Of a stretch of 64,000 bases of DNA, positions 33,462 to 64,000 are shown one piece after another. The position numbers and the translations under genes were made by a program. This DNA comes from Tiliqua scincoides (lineage: Eukaryota > Chordata > Lepidosauria > Squamata > Scincidae): NCBI RefSeq assembly GCF_035046505.1, contig NC_089823.1, positions 984,767 to 1,048,766 of the forward strand, in the 5' to 3' direction. How positions within the stretch are numbered: the stretch's first letter is position 1; each line of letters starts with the position of its first letter. The notes under the pieces were generated by a model that was given only the letters and a program-made list of their open reading frames with translations, ran no database searches and was not told the DNA's origin.

Positions 33462-35407
33462 TATTCTTCCAAAGGAGAACTATGTAGTGAAGATCACACA
33501 CTGCGGTGTCCATGTTTCATGACTGGCATCCATGTTAAAACTGTGGAAGGTTGTTGGGTTATGTGCGTGGTCTAAATAATATACCAGGAAATTAAATGGA
33601 CTCTGTTTCAGGCCAGCCCACAGCCTGAACAGTTCTTTTAGAGATTGGAGGAAAGGAGGACACCAAGCTAAGTGCAGGAATCGTTTTATTAAAGTGCACA
33701 AAATAAAATAGACAGACTTACGTATTTTGTGGAATGGTGCATGGGTATGGAGAAGGTCGAGGGTCGCAAGAATATTGGGCTAGAATAGGGAGGTTATATC
33801 GAGGGTGTGGGGTGCTAATTGACCCGGACATATCAATCATCCGCCAATGAGGGACACTCCCAGGTTGTTGCCGAAGGCCACAGCTGGCAATAATCAGCTG
33901 GGCAGAGAGATGCCTCCCCAAGGCAGAGATAGCATGAGATGGGCCTGGCCTTTCCGTTTTTGCTTGGGCCCAAGTTCTCATCGTGGAGGGCAGGTACTGG
34001 CCTTGGCCGTTACAGACTCTAAACAGCTAAGCATTCCACACTAAAAACAAAGAACTGAATGCAAAAAAGGTTAAACACCAAAAATGAAAAAACTAAAAAA
34101 GTGCCGAGTTCCAGTTCTTGAGAAAGTAAAAGAAAAATGGCAGCCTCTGAAGAAGCCACCAAAGTAGCGGCTGAAATATTTCAGGTTTTGGACTTAAGTG
34201 TTTTGTTTTCCTGTTTCTCCCTTTTTTATACAGGTTGAGTCTCAGTATCCATGAGGGTTCGAGGGTTTCGTTCCCAGAATTCATGTGGATGCCAAAAATT
34301 GTGTTAAAGGAAAACTATTTAAAAAACAATGTCCATGCGCGCAGCGATTTAAAAACAGCTTTGCTGGCCCTTGTAATGCAGGACAGAGACATCAGGCAGA
34401 CAACCAGTCTCTCTCCTGGTGCTTAGAAAGGCTTAACTTCAAGGCAGCAACCCCTCCCTTCACTGGGAGCACAACACGGGAAAGGATGCAAAGAGGAGGT
34501 GATAATCACTTCCACTTAGCATTCTTTCACATGCTCAGGGGGAAGGGAGGGGTCACTTGCCTTGGAGTGAAGCTGTTCTAAGTGCTTGGAGATTGAGTGA
34601 TTGATTGAATGTCTGATGACTGTCCTGTCCCACATTAACAAGGCTATTGTTAAACAACTTTTTTCCTTTAAAGGGCCCTTCTCATCATGTTAAGATAAAA
34701 CTTCAGGTGAAAAATCTGTGGATAATTAGGTTATTCCTGTAGTATTAAATTCTTATTTATCTTTCTTCTTCCCTCCTGGGAATTATTGTGGCAATAATTC
34801 CCCTCTTTTTTTAAATTTCATTAAAAGGTAATCTTCGGAAAGAAAGGGCTGTGCCCAGGGAGCCTTTTGGGAGATTTGGGCCTGGACCGGTGGCAGCAAG
34901 GGTATAATCAAGTTCTTTCACATTCAACCATGACAGAGGGGATTGGAGTTGCCACTTTGAGGGTGAAAGGAATGGTGGGGGGAGGTTGGACTGGCCCAGA
35001 GTAATACTGAGTGGGTAAGACAGGAACCCAACAGGTTCTCCGCTAGAGCTGACCAGAGTGATCTCTGGTGTGCTGTTGAAGTGCCCCCAGTGATTGGTGC
35101 TGGGGACCTAAAATGGTCTGTGCCAAGACCCCTGGATCAGGAGTGGCTCATGGCTACTCTGGCACTCAGAGGCCTCCCTCAGGTAATCTCTGTCCTGAAG
35201 AAAGTTGTGGGACGCACAGACTGAAACCTCTCCTACTTTCCAGCCACAATGCAGCCCTGAGGTAAGAGAACAAAGGTTTCCTTACCTTGAGGAGGCCTCT
35301 GTGACGCCCCCCAGAGGATGCAGCACACGCCCCATTGTGTTTCCTTCTATTGGACCGGCCCTGGGTAATACTGAATGGGCAAGACACCTGCTGCCCTATA
35401 GGCAGAG
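33462..35407. other. Intergenic, mostly unrecognised
   Basis: Contains a possible mariner/pogo-like end near 34,232 (CAGGTTGAGTCTCAGTATCC) and a probable Harbinger-type MITE relic near 35,230-35,380 (CTTACCTTGAGGAGGCCTCT, AGGATGCAGCACACGCC). The stretch 33,660-34,050 has transposon-like composition but could not be assigned. No exon recognised. Confidence 0.35.
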
Positions 35408-36609
35408 ATGGAGATGGGCAGCTTGTTTCATTTTTCTGGCCTGGTCTGTCTTGTGGTAGGCAATCAGGCTGCAGTTCTGTAGACTTTTCTGGGAGTAAGC
35501 CCCATTGACCAATGGAACCTACTTCTGGGTAAACATGCATAGGTGTGTGCAGTGACTCCTCTGCTGTGTAATGTAATGTTTCAAAGTCCATCAAAGCAGC
35601 GTTCTGTGACAGCTACACTGTGAGGCCAGTCAGTGGCCTTTCTGAACCCTTCAGGTCCCCAAGCTGCACACAAGCAAGATTTTCATTCCGCTACATGGAA
35701 ACACCTGGACAGTGCCTATGAGAGGAATTTTGTCAGGGGTACAAAGTTTCTTTTGAGCCCCTTTGCAAAGGGGAAGGGGTGAAACAGAGCAGGGGAGGGT
35801 AGTGATGGGCGAGTAAAATGGGGCAGGGGGCAAAACAGGGTGCAGGGAGAGTGGAGACAGCTGGAAAAGTCTTTGGAGCCCAGGTCTACCCACCCATGTG
35901 GCATCAGCAGGTAGATACAGTAATACGGAAAACCAAACACACACCTAAGTCGCTCTAAAATCTTTTAAATATAGAAAATAATTCTGAAAATGAGCATCAT
36001 ATTTAGGCTCACGCTAGAACTGAAAGTGTCCTGTATGTACCAAAACCTGCTTCTGCAGCAGCTGTAGTCTTCATGGTAAGTACATCCATGAGCCAAAGAG
36101 CTACTGTAACAGTCCGGTTTCCTCCCAGATTTGATACTGGGTTAAGGAGTGTCATGGATGCATTCCTTGGCCCAGTATATAGGGCTTGCCAGCAACCACA
36201 TGCTTTTGGTAGTATCCCCAACATCCTGAGAGGGTAACAAGTCTGATAGGAAAATGTCATATCCCAGAAAATTTCTGGGCACCTACTTTGGCTCCTTTTT
36301 GACTCTGGGCCCGGGTACAAATTACCCTCTTTACCCCATCTCTTAGGCCCTGCACCTAGAATGTCTTTTAGAGGCATATGCGCCTTCTTTTCGGTCCCAT
36401 GACAAGGATTTCAAAAGAGGCGGGGGGGGGGAACCCTGGTAGATTTTTATTTTTCCCTATCCTGGGTCCTTAATGGGCCTTAATTAAGGCAGCTAATGTG
36501 CCCATAGCATGTGCAAATCTCCAGAGCCCCTTGCCTGCTGGGCCTTAGCCCTGCTCTCTCACATTTCCAAATGCATCCACTGAGACGGCTTCAGGCACCA
36601 TCAGGAGCT

Positions 36610-36615
36610 TTTATT
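36610..36615 (-). terminator. Polyadenylation signal of P450 copy A
   Basis: TTTATT on the plus strand reads AATAAA on the gene strand, about 263 bases past the stop codon. In unit B the same place reads CTTTTGGGGGG, so the signal is lost there. Confidence 0.6.
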
Positions 36616-36877
36616 GTGGTGGGGGTGGGGGGAGTTAGATGATAAAGATAAAAAAGAAATAAAAACTGAAGGAGAATCTTCATTGAATTCACACAGGTGA
36701 AAGTTCCATTCCAGCTCCGTTCCCACCATTTCTTCCTGTTTCTGCAGGCAGTCATTTCCTAAAGGGGCCAGGAATGTGCTCTCTAGACATAAACCAAGAA
36801 CAGCTGCAGCAGAAATTCTCAGGCCATTGTCTCTGCAAGGCTGGGAGATTGTGAGGTGCGGTCTGGAGGCCACCTCT

Positions 36878-50043
<13,166 letters not shown>

Positions 50044-50100
50044 GGCAGAGGCCGGCAGGGAGTCCAAGTGCTCCACAGTGGAGCTTGGGGGCCAGCACCT

Positions 50101-50184
50101 GTGCTTTATGTACCCTGCAGGAGGTCACGGAAGTTCACCAGCAGGGACTCCAGGTTTCCCTGAATAGATAAGATTAGCCATTAC
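50101..50184 (-). promoter_or_regulatory. Proximal promoter of P450 copy A
   Basis: On the gene strand a TATA-like ACATAAAG lies about 65 bases before the ATG (plus-strand CTTTATGT, 50,104-50,111). About 55 bases further out is CTAATCTTATCTATTCAG (50,162-50,179), which contains a GATA-type site. Both blocks are conserved at the same spacing in copy B (62,403 and 62,460), although the DNA around them has diverged. Confidence 0.5.
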
Positions 50185-50277
50185 ATAGTCCAGCCCGTTA
50201 GATATCCAGAAATGAACTGCTATGAACCTTCCTTGTCTTTTTTAAAAAAAATTGATTCCTGAGGTCCAGTTGCACAG

Positions 50278-50891
50278 ATCCTCTCAAAAAAAGACATAGT
50301 GGAAATGGAAAAGGTGCAAAAGAGAGTGACTAAGATGATTACGGGGCTGGGGCACCTTCCTTCTGAGGAAAGGCTACAGCGTTTGGGCCTCTTCAGCCTA
50401 GAAAAGAGGCGCCTGAGGGGGGACATGATTGAGACATACAAAATTATGCAGGGGATGGACAGAGTGGATAGGGAGATGCTCTTTACACTTTCACATAATA
50501 CCAGAACCAGGGGACATCCACTAGAATTGAGTGTTGGGAGAGTTAGAACAGACAAAAGAAAATATTTCTTTACTCAGCGTGTGGTTGGTCTGTGGAACTC
50601 TTTGCCACAGGATGTGGTGATGGCGACTGGCCTGGTCGCCTATAAAAGGGGATTGGACAAGTTTCTGGAGGAAAAATCCATTATGGGGTACAAGCCATGA
50701 TGTGTATGTGCCACCTCCTGATTTTAGAAATGAGCCATGTCAGAATGCCAGATGCAAGGGAGGGCACCAGGATGAGGTCTCTTGTTATCTGGTGTGCTCC
50801 CTGGGGCATTTGGTGGGCCGCTGTGTGATACAGGAAGCTGGACTAGATGGGCCTATGGCCTGATCCAGTGGGGCTGTTCTTATGTTCTTAT
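50278..50891 (+). mobile_element. CR1 LINE 3' end, the most complete copy
   Basis: Encodes VQKRVTKMITGLGHLPSEER, then EKRRLRGDMIETYKIMQGMD, TRGHPLELSVGRVRTDKRKY and FFTQRVVGLWNSLPQDV. The complete 3' UTR and the GTTCTTATGTTCTTAT tail follow. The frame is open to the normal end (50,700). ATCCT on both sides may be a short target duplication. It lies upstream of P450 copy A and is absent from unit B, so it inserted after the duplication or was lost there. Confidence 0.9.
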
Positions 50892-50985
50892 CCTGTTCAT
50901 GGAAGACTGTGATCTGCTCTCTGCCAAGCCAAGCCAAGCCTGGCTATGCCAGTCTGCCTGGAATGTCAGGTAATCATTCAGCAGG

Positions 50986-53468
50986 GCATCCTGTGGGGGG
51001 AGGGGGAGGTCCTGAAGTCCTCCTCAAGGTAAAGGAACTTTCAGTCCCTTTCCCAGCTGCCCCCAAGGGTAATGGGGGAAGGAACTGGGGTAGGATCCTG
51101 GCATATGCCACAGCTGCTGGCATCATTCCCCATCCTACCACCTGCCTGCCCGCTCCCCACCCTAAAACTTCCCATTCCTCCCCCTTTTCACCCCCTTTTA
51201 CACCCACCCACCAACTGCTTTCCACAACAGCTCAGGTCACCCTCTGTGGCAGCGTGCTGGGGCTGCCCCAAATGGCTACGTATACTGTCATACAAGCCCT
51301 TATGATGTTGCCTCAGGATTGGGCCATGAATGAAGCCATGACATGGTCTGCCACCGTTTGCCTGCAGCCCTTGAATCGGGTCACAGAGAGCAGTGCCCCA
51401 GCTATGGCCTTTGCCACTGCCTGAACAGCAGGATCCTTCCTTCCTTCCTTCCTTCCTTCCTTCCTTCCTTCCTTCCTTCCTTCCTTCCTTCCTTCCTTCC
51501 TCATACCCTAAATCCCTGGTTTTGGAGCCCCAGCTCTCCCTGGGTAACCCCCCTATTTTCCCTCAGCCCTTCTGTGCCTCTCCCCTCCCCTCTGCCTGAG
51601 CATTACATGCCCCTATTTCCTCTCCTCTCTGCATGCAGCACCCCTTGTGCTTAGGACCCAGCTATGGATGCTACAGAGATGTCCAGGAAGCATCAGGCTA
51701 CCTGCCTGTGAGCGTGCAGCAGCCCGGGCAGCGATTGCCAAGAGCCCCTGTGATTTCATGAGACAAACCTTCCATGACAGACAGAGTGACCAGCTGGGCG
51801 GACAGATCTGGATTTGAGGAAGCCTTTCCACAAGGCTCCACACCCTGAAGAAGAAGCTAGAGGGATGTGGGCTGGATGCTGCTGCCGGTGCTCTGTGGCC
51901 GGCTGATGGAGCAGCCCAGAGAGGCCTGTCGATGGCTTCTAGTCAGCCTGGAGAAAAGCGATGGGTGGGAGCCTCAGGGCTGTCTGGGGCCTGGTCCTGT
52001 TTAATATTGTGGAAAGTAACTTGGATGAGGGAGTGGAGGGGATGCGCCTGGAATGCGTCTCTGCAGCCCTTCCTGCTGGTGCCTGGAAGCTTCCTCAGGA
52101 AACAGTCTCAGCTCCTGCACACTCCTCAGAGGCTCCCCCCCCCCGTGAGCACCTTGCAGCAGTCCAAGCTGGAGGGGACCTTGGCGTGTGCCCTGATGGC
52201 CAGCGTGAAGCTGGCTATCCAGGCATGGAGCTGAGCAGAGGCCATGGGGACTCCGGAACAGAGCAAGCCTGCACCCAGAAGGACCTCCCAGCTTGCCCTT
52301 CCCTGGCAACACCTCCAGGCAGGGCTCCGAAGGGACCCTGAGCATGCCCTGGCTGCTAGCCAGCATCGCTCCAGTGTCCAGCCGGGGGCTGGCGGGCGGG
52401 CGGACTCAGAAGCAGGAGCCTGCTTCAGGCATTGCTGAGAATGTTCTGCTGAGAGCAGGCACCAGAAAAGAAGGGGCATCTGCCTGAGAGCACAGCAGCT
52501 GAGCTGGAGGGGCAGAAGCACCCTGAGTGAGCTCTGCCCTCTGGGCAGGAGCAGTCAGAGGAGGGGAGCCCTCAGGCCGTGGTGTGCGAAGTGCACCAGG
52601 AGGGACACTGCATGGCCTTGGGCCTCACTGTTGTCGGTGTTCTCTTCTTACTTCTGTGTACTCCGGACAGCTGCCAGCCGAGAGTGACCAGTGTGCTGCA
52701 CCACAAGCTCCACTGGAGTTGTCCCTGCCCTGCCCAGCACTCTCTGCTTCCCCCACAGGAGGTGCTCCCCCAAAGCACAGTATAAGGAAACAGGCCTCTT
52801 CCTGAGGACTGTGTTGGAGATGCCCTAGGAAGAAGCCTGGGCGGAGGAGCCTGGATGGAGAGTGGGGTTCATGGGAAGCTTCAGAGAGTCCCCGTGGCCG
52901 CTAGCATGCCTAGTAAACACAGCCTATCCAGCAAGGCAGCAATCAGAGCTGTTTCTCCTGTACTAAATGGGTTAATAATTACTTTGTTGTATTGACTCAA
53001 TTTTGTTTTGAAGGTTAATGACCGTCCCTGGCAACAAACTGAGTTTATGCAAGCTGAACTCTGTTGAACTGGGTTGGCCTGAGCTGAGGCTCAGGAATAG
53101 AGGGGTGGGGCCAGGATAGGACCATGCTGAACTTCTGCAACCTTCTATGTTGGCAGGAGATTGGGGTCATGGCAGCCACAGGGGGGGATCCTTGAGGGCC
53201 ACTGCACCATTCCTGCTTTGACCATTCAGTGCGCCAGCTCCCCCGAAATTAGAAATCCACATTTGGTATATGTTGAAGGGTCAGGGACTAGACCACGTAA
53301 TTCACTTTGATTGGAACTTTTCAGCAAGAAAGTCAATGCCTGCCATCAGCCATGGAAGAGAAGGTTGCTTTGAGGACACTTTGGGCCTTGCAGGCTCCAG
53401 GCCTGCTCAGCCATGTTTCTGCACGCAGGACAAGCGCAGCGGGGCTTGCTACAGGCAGCTTCCCTTGA
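50986..53468. other. Spacer between the P450 units, no gene recognised
   Basis: Near 51,000-51,300 there are phrases of the Harbinger-type MITE family. A (TTCC)n tract is listed separately. No exon or third P450 fragment was found. Confidence 0.45.
51434..51500. repeat. (TTCC)n microsatellite
   Basis: About 16 perfect tetranucleotide units. Confidence 0.97.
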
Positions 53469-53824
53469 CAGTGGTGTAGCTAGGTCGTCTGACACCTGGG
53501 GCTCATAAATTTTTGTCACCCCATATGACATAACTAATTAATTCTTCAAGTGATGTCATGGCTGGATCATCAAGCAAATTAAAATAAATAATTATAAATA
53601 ATTAAATTAAAGAGAAACAAATAATTAAATAATGGGAAGCCAGCCCTGATCCACCACTGCATTCTGCTGTAAGTTACATATTCAGCGCTACATAGCATGA
53701 TGGGGTTATTCCTAACCACTGCAATTTTAGCGATCTGGCTCACTTGTGGTGTCATCCCCCCCCCCGTACCTAGGGCTAGTACCTAGGGCGGACTGCCCCC
53801 CAGCCTCTTGCTAGCTACGCCACT
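53469..53824. mobile_element. Non-autonomous DNA transposon (MITE)
   Basis: Starts CAGTGGTGTAGCTAGG and ends CTAGCTACGCCACT, nearly perfect inverted repeats. The flanks TCCCTTGA and TCCCCTTGA suggest a target duplication of about 8 bp. The AT-rich interior has AAATAATTAAAT-type repeats. It is the compact reference for the element around the minisatellite. Confidence 0.78.
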
Positions 53825-54703
53825 TCCCCTTGAAAAACAGGGGAGTTTTTCCCCCCTCATCAGCTACGTACAGGGTATTCAAAGAAGGCACCACCCTCCT
53901 CTGAGGCCATGGTCTGCAAGACCTCGCAGCAGCTGGAGCTGTGCTCAGTGGAGGATAAAGTTGCTTTTTTTCCTCTTGAGATGTTCTTGGGATGCTGAGA
54001 TGAGGCCTGCCTCTGAGTATTTATTTATTTATTTATTTATTTTTATTACAGTTCTAATTCACAACCTTTCTCAGGGCAGTTTACATAGGCAGGCTGAACA
54101 TAAACTCCATTTTTCAGTGGGGGTTTTACAAGTATTGTTCCACGAGAGAGACTCAGAGAAGGCTCCATTTCTCCAGATGTTTCCCTTCCCAGTGCAGTCA
54201 TCATCCTGGCTGCCAACTTCCTGAACTTCCCAAGCTCGCACAGGCAGTTGCATCCAACTTCTCAAGGATGTCATCCATTCTCCACACTCCACTCCTGCAG
54301 AGATATGCCAGTGGCCTTCTCAGTCTTTCTCCATCTCCCACCCAAACGACTGATCCTGTGTAGCTTTTCAGGGAAGGTAAAACTGAACCTCCAGGCTGCA
54401 TCTCCTACCACACCTGAATGATTTTTATAAGCCTCTAAAACCAGCAGCTCAGGCAGAACAGCCTGGTGCTGATGCTGAGGAGTAGTGAGGGGCAGAGAAG
54501 GGGAGCTATCCCACACTGTTCGGATGCCTCCGGCCAAATCCCACGGCCTGCACAGCTGACATGGCTCTGAAAATGTGCCTGCATCTACAGTGAAATGGGG
54601 ATGCAACAGACAAGCCCCAAACCACACCCATAAGGGAAGGCGGCTGTCTGGCTGACCCAGGAGTGGCCATCCCTTGTTCCCTTCCCTTGTAGGGCTCAGG
54701 GGG
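53825..54703. other. Spacer with L2-related fragment
   Basis: A TTTATTTATTTATTT tract followed by CTCAGGGCAGTTTACATAGG (about 54,015-54,095) is an L2-type 3' end on the minus strand. The rest is unrecognised. Confidence 0.4.
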
Positions 54704-55335
54704 TGAGAAGGAGATGGGCAGCTGGTTTCATTTTTCTGGCCTGGTCTGTCTTGTGGTAGGCAATCAGGCTGCAGTTCTATAGACTTTCCTGGGAGTAAGC
54801 CCCATTGACCAATAGAACCTACTTCTGGGTAAACATGCATAGGTGTGTGCACTGACTCCTCTGCTGTGTAATGTAATGTTTCAAAGTCCATCAAAGCAGC
54901 GTTCTGTGACAGCTACAAAGCGAGGCCAGTCAGTGCCCTTTCTGAACCCTTCAGGTTCCCAAGCTGCACACAAGCAAAATTTTCATTCCGCTACATGGAA
55001 ACACCTAGAATGTCTTTTGGAGGCATAAGTGTCTTCTTCGAGGTTGCGTGACAAGGATTTCAAAAGAGGAAAAAAATATCCTGGAAGATTTAAATTTTTT
55101 CCTATCCTGGGTCCTTAATGGGCCTTAATTAAGGCAGCTGACATGCCCGTAGCATGTGCAAATCTCCAGAGCCCCTTGCCTGCTGGGCCTTAGCCCTGCT
55201 CTCTCACATTTCCAAATGCATCCACTGAGAGGGCTTCAGGAACCATCAGGAGCTTTTGGGGGGAGGGGGTCTATAATGGTAAAGAGAAAAAAGGAATAAA
55301 AGGTTCAGGAGGATCTTCATTTTACTCACACCAGT

Positions 55336-55966
55336 TCTTTCCAGGGAAGTGCAGGGGTGTAGACCACACCGGGTGACTCCCTGGGGAGGTGACATCCCTA
55401 GTGGCCAACATTTTGGAAACCTTTAGGGAAATTTGTATTCATGAATAATATGATCACGTGATATAGCACTTGATGGATAATTTAATATAGAACACAATGA
55501 AACACCTGTGTTAAATTATCTGTATGCTGTCAAAAGTTCTGGCCAATTAACCAGAAAAAGAAAACACTGCTTATGTAAGAAAAAGTGGATTTCCTGAATT
55601 CAAAACTAACCAATGAGACTGATTGTTCTGAGAGCTAATTAGGTGTTATGACAGAGCAGGGAGCCACTACTGAGGTGTTAGTCTGAGTAAGCTCACATTT
55701 CCATGTATCAGAGCTAACACTACAACTCTTATTCTATTGTGTGTCATCAAGTTGGCTATGGTTTTATTATTGGTTACTGATTTTCTGAGTGACCTGTACT
55801 GTTTTCTATTAAAATACATAAAGTTACAGCAACACTGGTTATACCAGTGCATTAAGGCTGCGTGTTTAAGTTATTTTATTTATTTATTTTGTATTCTCTT
55901 GTCTGTCGGGGGTGGCACAATGAGCTCTCGAACCAGGGGAAGCAAATTCTAGTGCTGCCTCTGGTT
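55336..55966. mobile_element. Insertion unique to unit B, probable DNA transposon
   Basis: Unit A has no counterpart between its matching flanks (about 36,690). The insert begins near GGGGTGTAGACCACACCGGG and ends near GTGCTGCCTCTGG. It is AT-rich inside and has no protein frame. Its ends faintly recall the GTGTAGC elements, but no firm inverted repeat was seen. Confidence 0.5.
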
Positions 55967-56171
55967 CTTCCCACCCATGAAAGTTTCATTCAAGCTCATT
56001 TCCTCCAGTCTCGTCCTGTTTTAACAGTTAGTGGGATTTAAGTCATTTCCTAAAGGGGCCAGGAATGTGCTCTCTAGACATAAACCAAGAACAGCTGCAG
56101 CAGAAATTCTCAGGCCATTGTCTCTGCAAGGCTGGGAGATTGTGAGGTGCAGTTCAGAGGTGGTGTCCTCT

Positions 56172-62362
<6,191 letters not shown>

Positions 62363-62402
62363 AGCAGGTGCTCCGCAGTGGAGCTTGGGTGCCGCCCCTG
62401 TG

Positions 62403-62482
62403 CTTTATGTACCCTGCGTTGCAGGTGCAAGTTCACCAGCTGGAATCCCAGGTTGCTCTGAATAGATAAGATTAGCCATTAG
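62403..62482 (-). promoter_or_regulatory. Proximal promoter of P450 copy B
   Basis: The TATA-like ACATAAAG (plus-strand CTTTATGT, 62,403-62,410) and the block GAATAGATAAGATTAGCC (62,460-62,477, with a GATA-type site) are preserved as in copy A, about 45 and 100 bases before the ATG. Confidence 0.5.
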
Positions 62483-62645
62483 GCAGCTCAGACTGTTTGA
62501 TTACAGAAATGAACTTCTATGAACCTCCCTTGACTTTTTTTTATCCCCAAGGTCTGGCAGCACAGCCCCTGTGCACTGAGGACTCTGCTCTGCTCTCTGC
62601 AAGCCACGCCAGGAGGCTGTGCCGGGACGTCAGGAAATCATTCAG

Positions 62646-62999
62646 CTTTGGGGCCCCTGAGCACTGGCAGGTGTGGGAGTGTGGGATCATCTCTCCCCAG
62701 ATGTGCTTCCTTCCTAGAGTGGGGTGAGCTGTGGGTGCCCACTAAGAAGGGGTGGGACCCAGTACCCACAACATGCATTACAAGGAAAATCTCAGCATGC
62801 TTGTGGTGCCCCCTCCAGACTCCACCTTGTCTGAAGGGGGCAGCTCGACATTGATGGGGTGAGAGGCCCTTTCCCTCCCCTCTCTGGGGACCGCAGCAGA
62901 CAAGACATGCCAGCAGCCAGGTTGGTATCCTGGCCAAAAGCGCTTCTTCGAGCCTCAGGGACGCTGCTCCGTCCCTCCTTGCCTGGAGAAATAGAGATT
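62646..62999. other. Intergenic, no gene recognised
   Basis: Between the edge of unit B and the terminal LINE. Nothing recognised. Confidence 0.4.
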
Positions 63000-64000
63000 T
63001 TGGGAAATATAGATTTTTAATTTAAAAGTCTCATACTACAATAAATAATACAAAGGAAAGAGATCATATTTTACATTTTCAGCTATAGTCACATTACATC
63101 AACTGTTTAACTAGAAGACAGAAGCATCACGTTATGGGTGGATTCACCCCATCTAACCACTCCCACCATTTTCTCTCTGTCTCTACCAGTCTCTACCGGT
63201 TCTCACCCTTTCGTAAGCCGTGACGCTGTATGCTCTGGAGACCACAAATTGGACCCATCCCTGTGTGTTGGTGGACTTTTTCTCCTTCATTTCTTTGCCC
63301 CTTTGGATGCCCAGCGCAAAAAGGACATACAGATTTATCAATCTTACCATAGAACATGGCACCTCCCACCTATCATCTGCTCCCCTCTGTTGTCCCACAT
63401 TACTGATCCTCTCAGGTCCCTTCATACTTCCCACTGGCTCCTTCCCAGAGACGATAGTCTCCCAGGCCTGTTGGGTCAGTTTGGGCCACTTAAAGGCCCT
63501 CGCTACGCCCCTCCACAACTCCTTCGCCGGCATACACTCTTGGACGAAATGGGCTACTGTTTCTATCAGCCACGGGGCACCTACCGATCTAGAGGGTCCC
63601 AACCCCGAACAGGTCGACCTCTTGCACCTCTTCTGATCTTCTTGCAACCATGGGTTTGCCGCTCCCACCCTGAGGACCTGATGGAAAGCCCTCCACCTTA
63701 ATTCCCATAAACTAAAGGGGATTCTCTTCTTGCTAAAGACGCTGTGCACCACCTTTTCCTGCAAGAGGTACGTGGAAAGGTGCGTCTTACTTTGCTGTTT
63801 CTCTTGGTGAGGCCTCATGATAAACTCCTGTACCGTTGTTTCATACACGTAACACTCGAGTTGTTTCCCTTCCAGCCTGCTGGTCTTATACGGCTTGGCC
63901 GAGAGCCCTATCTCCTTCATCAGAGTCACTGCCTCTCTCATGTACTCTGGTAAAGATCGTTTTATCACCTGAGTGAGTACGTATCCCGTCTCTTCTTTTG
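63000..64000 (-). mobile_element. LINE ORF2 C-terminal part, Tx1/L1-like, cut by the window end
   Basis: The minus-strand frame is open from the window edge to about 63,183. It includes RIPFSLWELRWRAFHQVLRV and, further on, ETVAHFVQECMPAKELWRGV, the cysteine-bearing motif found after the reverse transcriptase in Tx1-type and some other LINEs. The C-terminus is VSRAYSVTAYERVRTGRDW. An A/T-rich 3' UTR runs to about 63,000. No stop interrupts the 800 visible bases, so this copy may be young. The clade is a judgement from motif style. Confidence 0.6.

Noticed and set aside
33660-34050. Possible terminal repeat of an old retroelement
   Set aside because: Composition alone was suggestive; no paired ends, target duplication or coding remnant could be found, so no element is called.
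35166-35594. A 142-residue minus-strand frame repeated at 54,271-54,894
   Set aside because: The repetition comes from the segmental duplication. The two frames differ over much of their length and neither has a recognisable domain.
50101-52800. A third P450 or another gene between the two units
   Set aside because: No haem motif, helix I, PPGP or other CYP2 exon signature was found on either strand.

Overview
This window looks like genomic DNA from a sauropsid, most probably a squamate reptile. The evidence is intron-containing cytochrome P450 genes of the vertebrate CYP2 family, single-coding-exon olfactory receptors of the OR51 type, several CR1 LINE tails with 8-bp terminal repeats, a long L2 LINE, hAT and Harbinger-type MITEs, and dense microsatellites. 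The species cannot be named from sequence alone.

Layout. Positions 1-35,400 hold a small olfactory receptor cluster. A frameshifted OR51-like copy lies at 4,160-5,159. Intact receptors lie at 12,027-12,962, 22,746-23,705 and 32,511-33,461. An antisense 3' remnant lies at 27,358-27,745. Between them are nested transposons: hAT MITEs with clear 8-bp target duplications, CR1 3' ends, an L2 copy whose ORF2 is interrupted by one stop, and fragments of another LINE.

Positions 35,400-62,650 hold two tandem copies of a CYP2C-like gene on the minus strand (36,878-50,043 and 56,172-62,362). Each has nine exons with canonical splice sites and encodes 495 residues. The exon lengths are those of the CYP2 family, so both copies look functional. 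Exons 2-9 differ at about 4% of residues, exon 1 at about 22%, which points to gene conversion. Intron 2 of the first copy contains a minisatellite of about 5.4 kb with a 39-bp unit. It lies inside what appears to be a non-autonomous DNA transposon and is absent from the second copy.

The last 1 kb (63,000-64,000) is the 3' part of a Tx1/L1-like LINE on the minus strand that runs off the window.

The receptors would act in odorant detection at the membrane of olfactory neurons. The P450s would act as haem monooxygenases of the endoplasmic reticulum. No pathway links the two groups; they are neighbours. The most unusual items are the minisatellite in one P450 paralogue, the mosaic identity of the P450 pair, and a CR1 subfamily whose 3' UTR is tandemly repeated with a linker resembling a ZNF143 site. 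I found no RNA gene, CRISPR array or prokaryotic-type operon.
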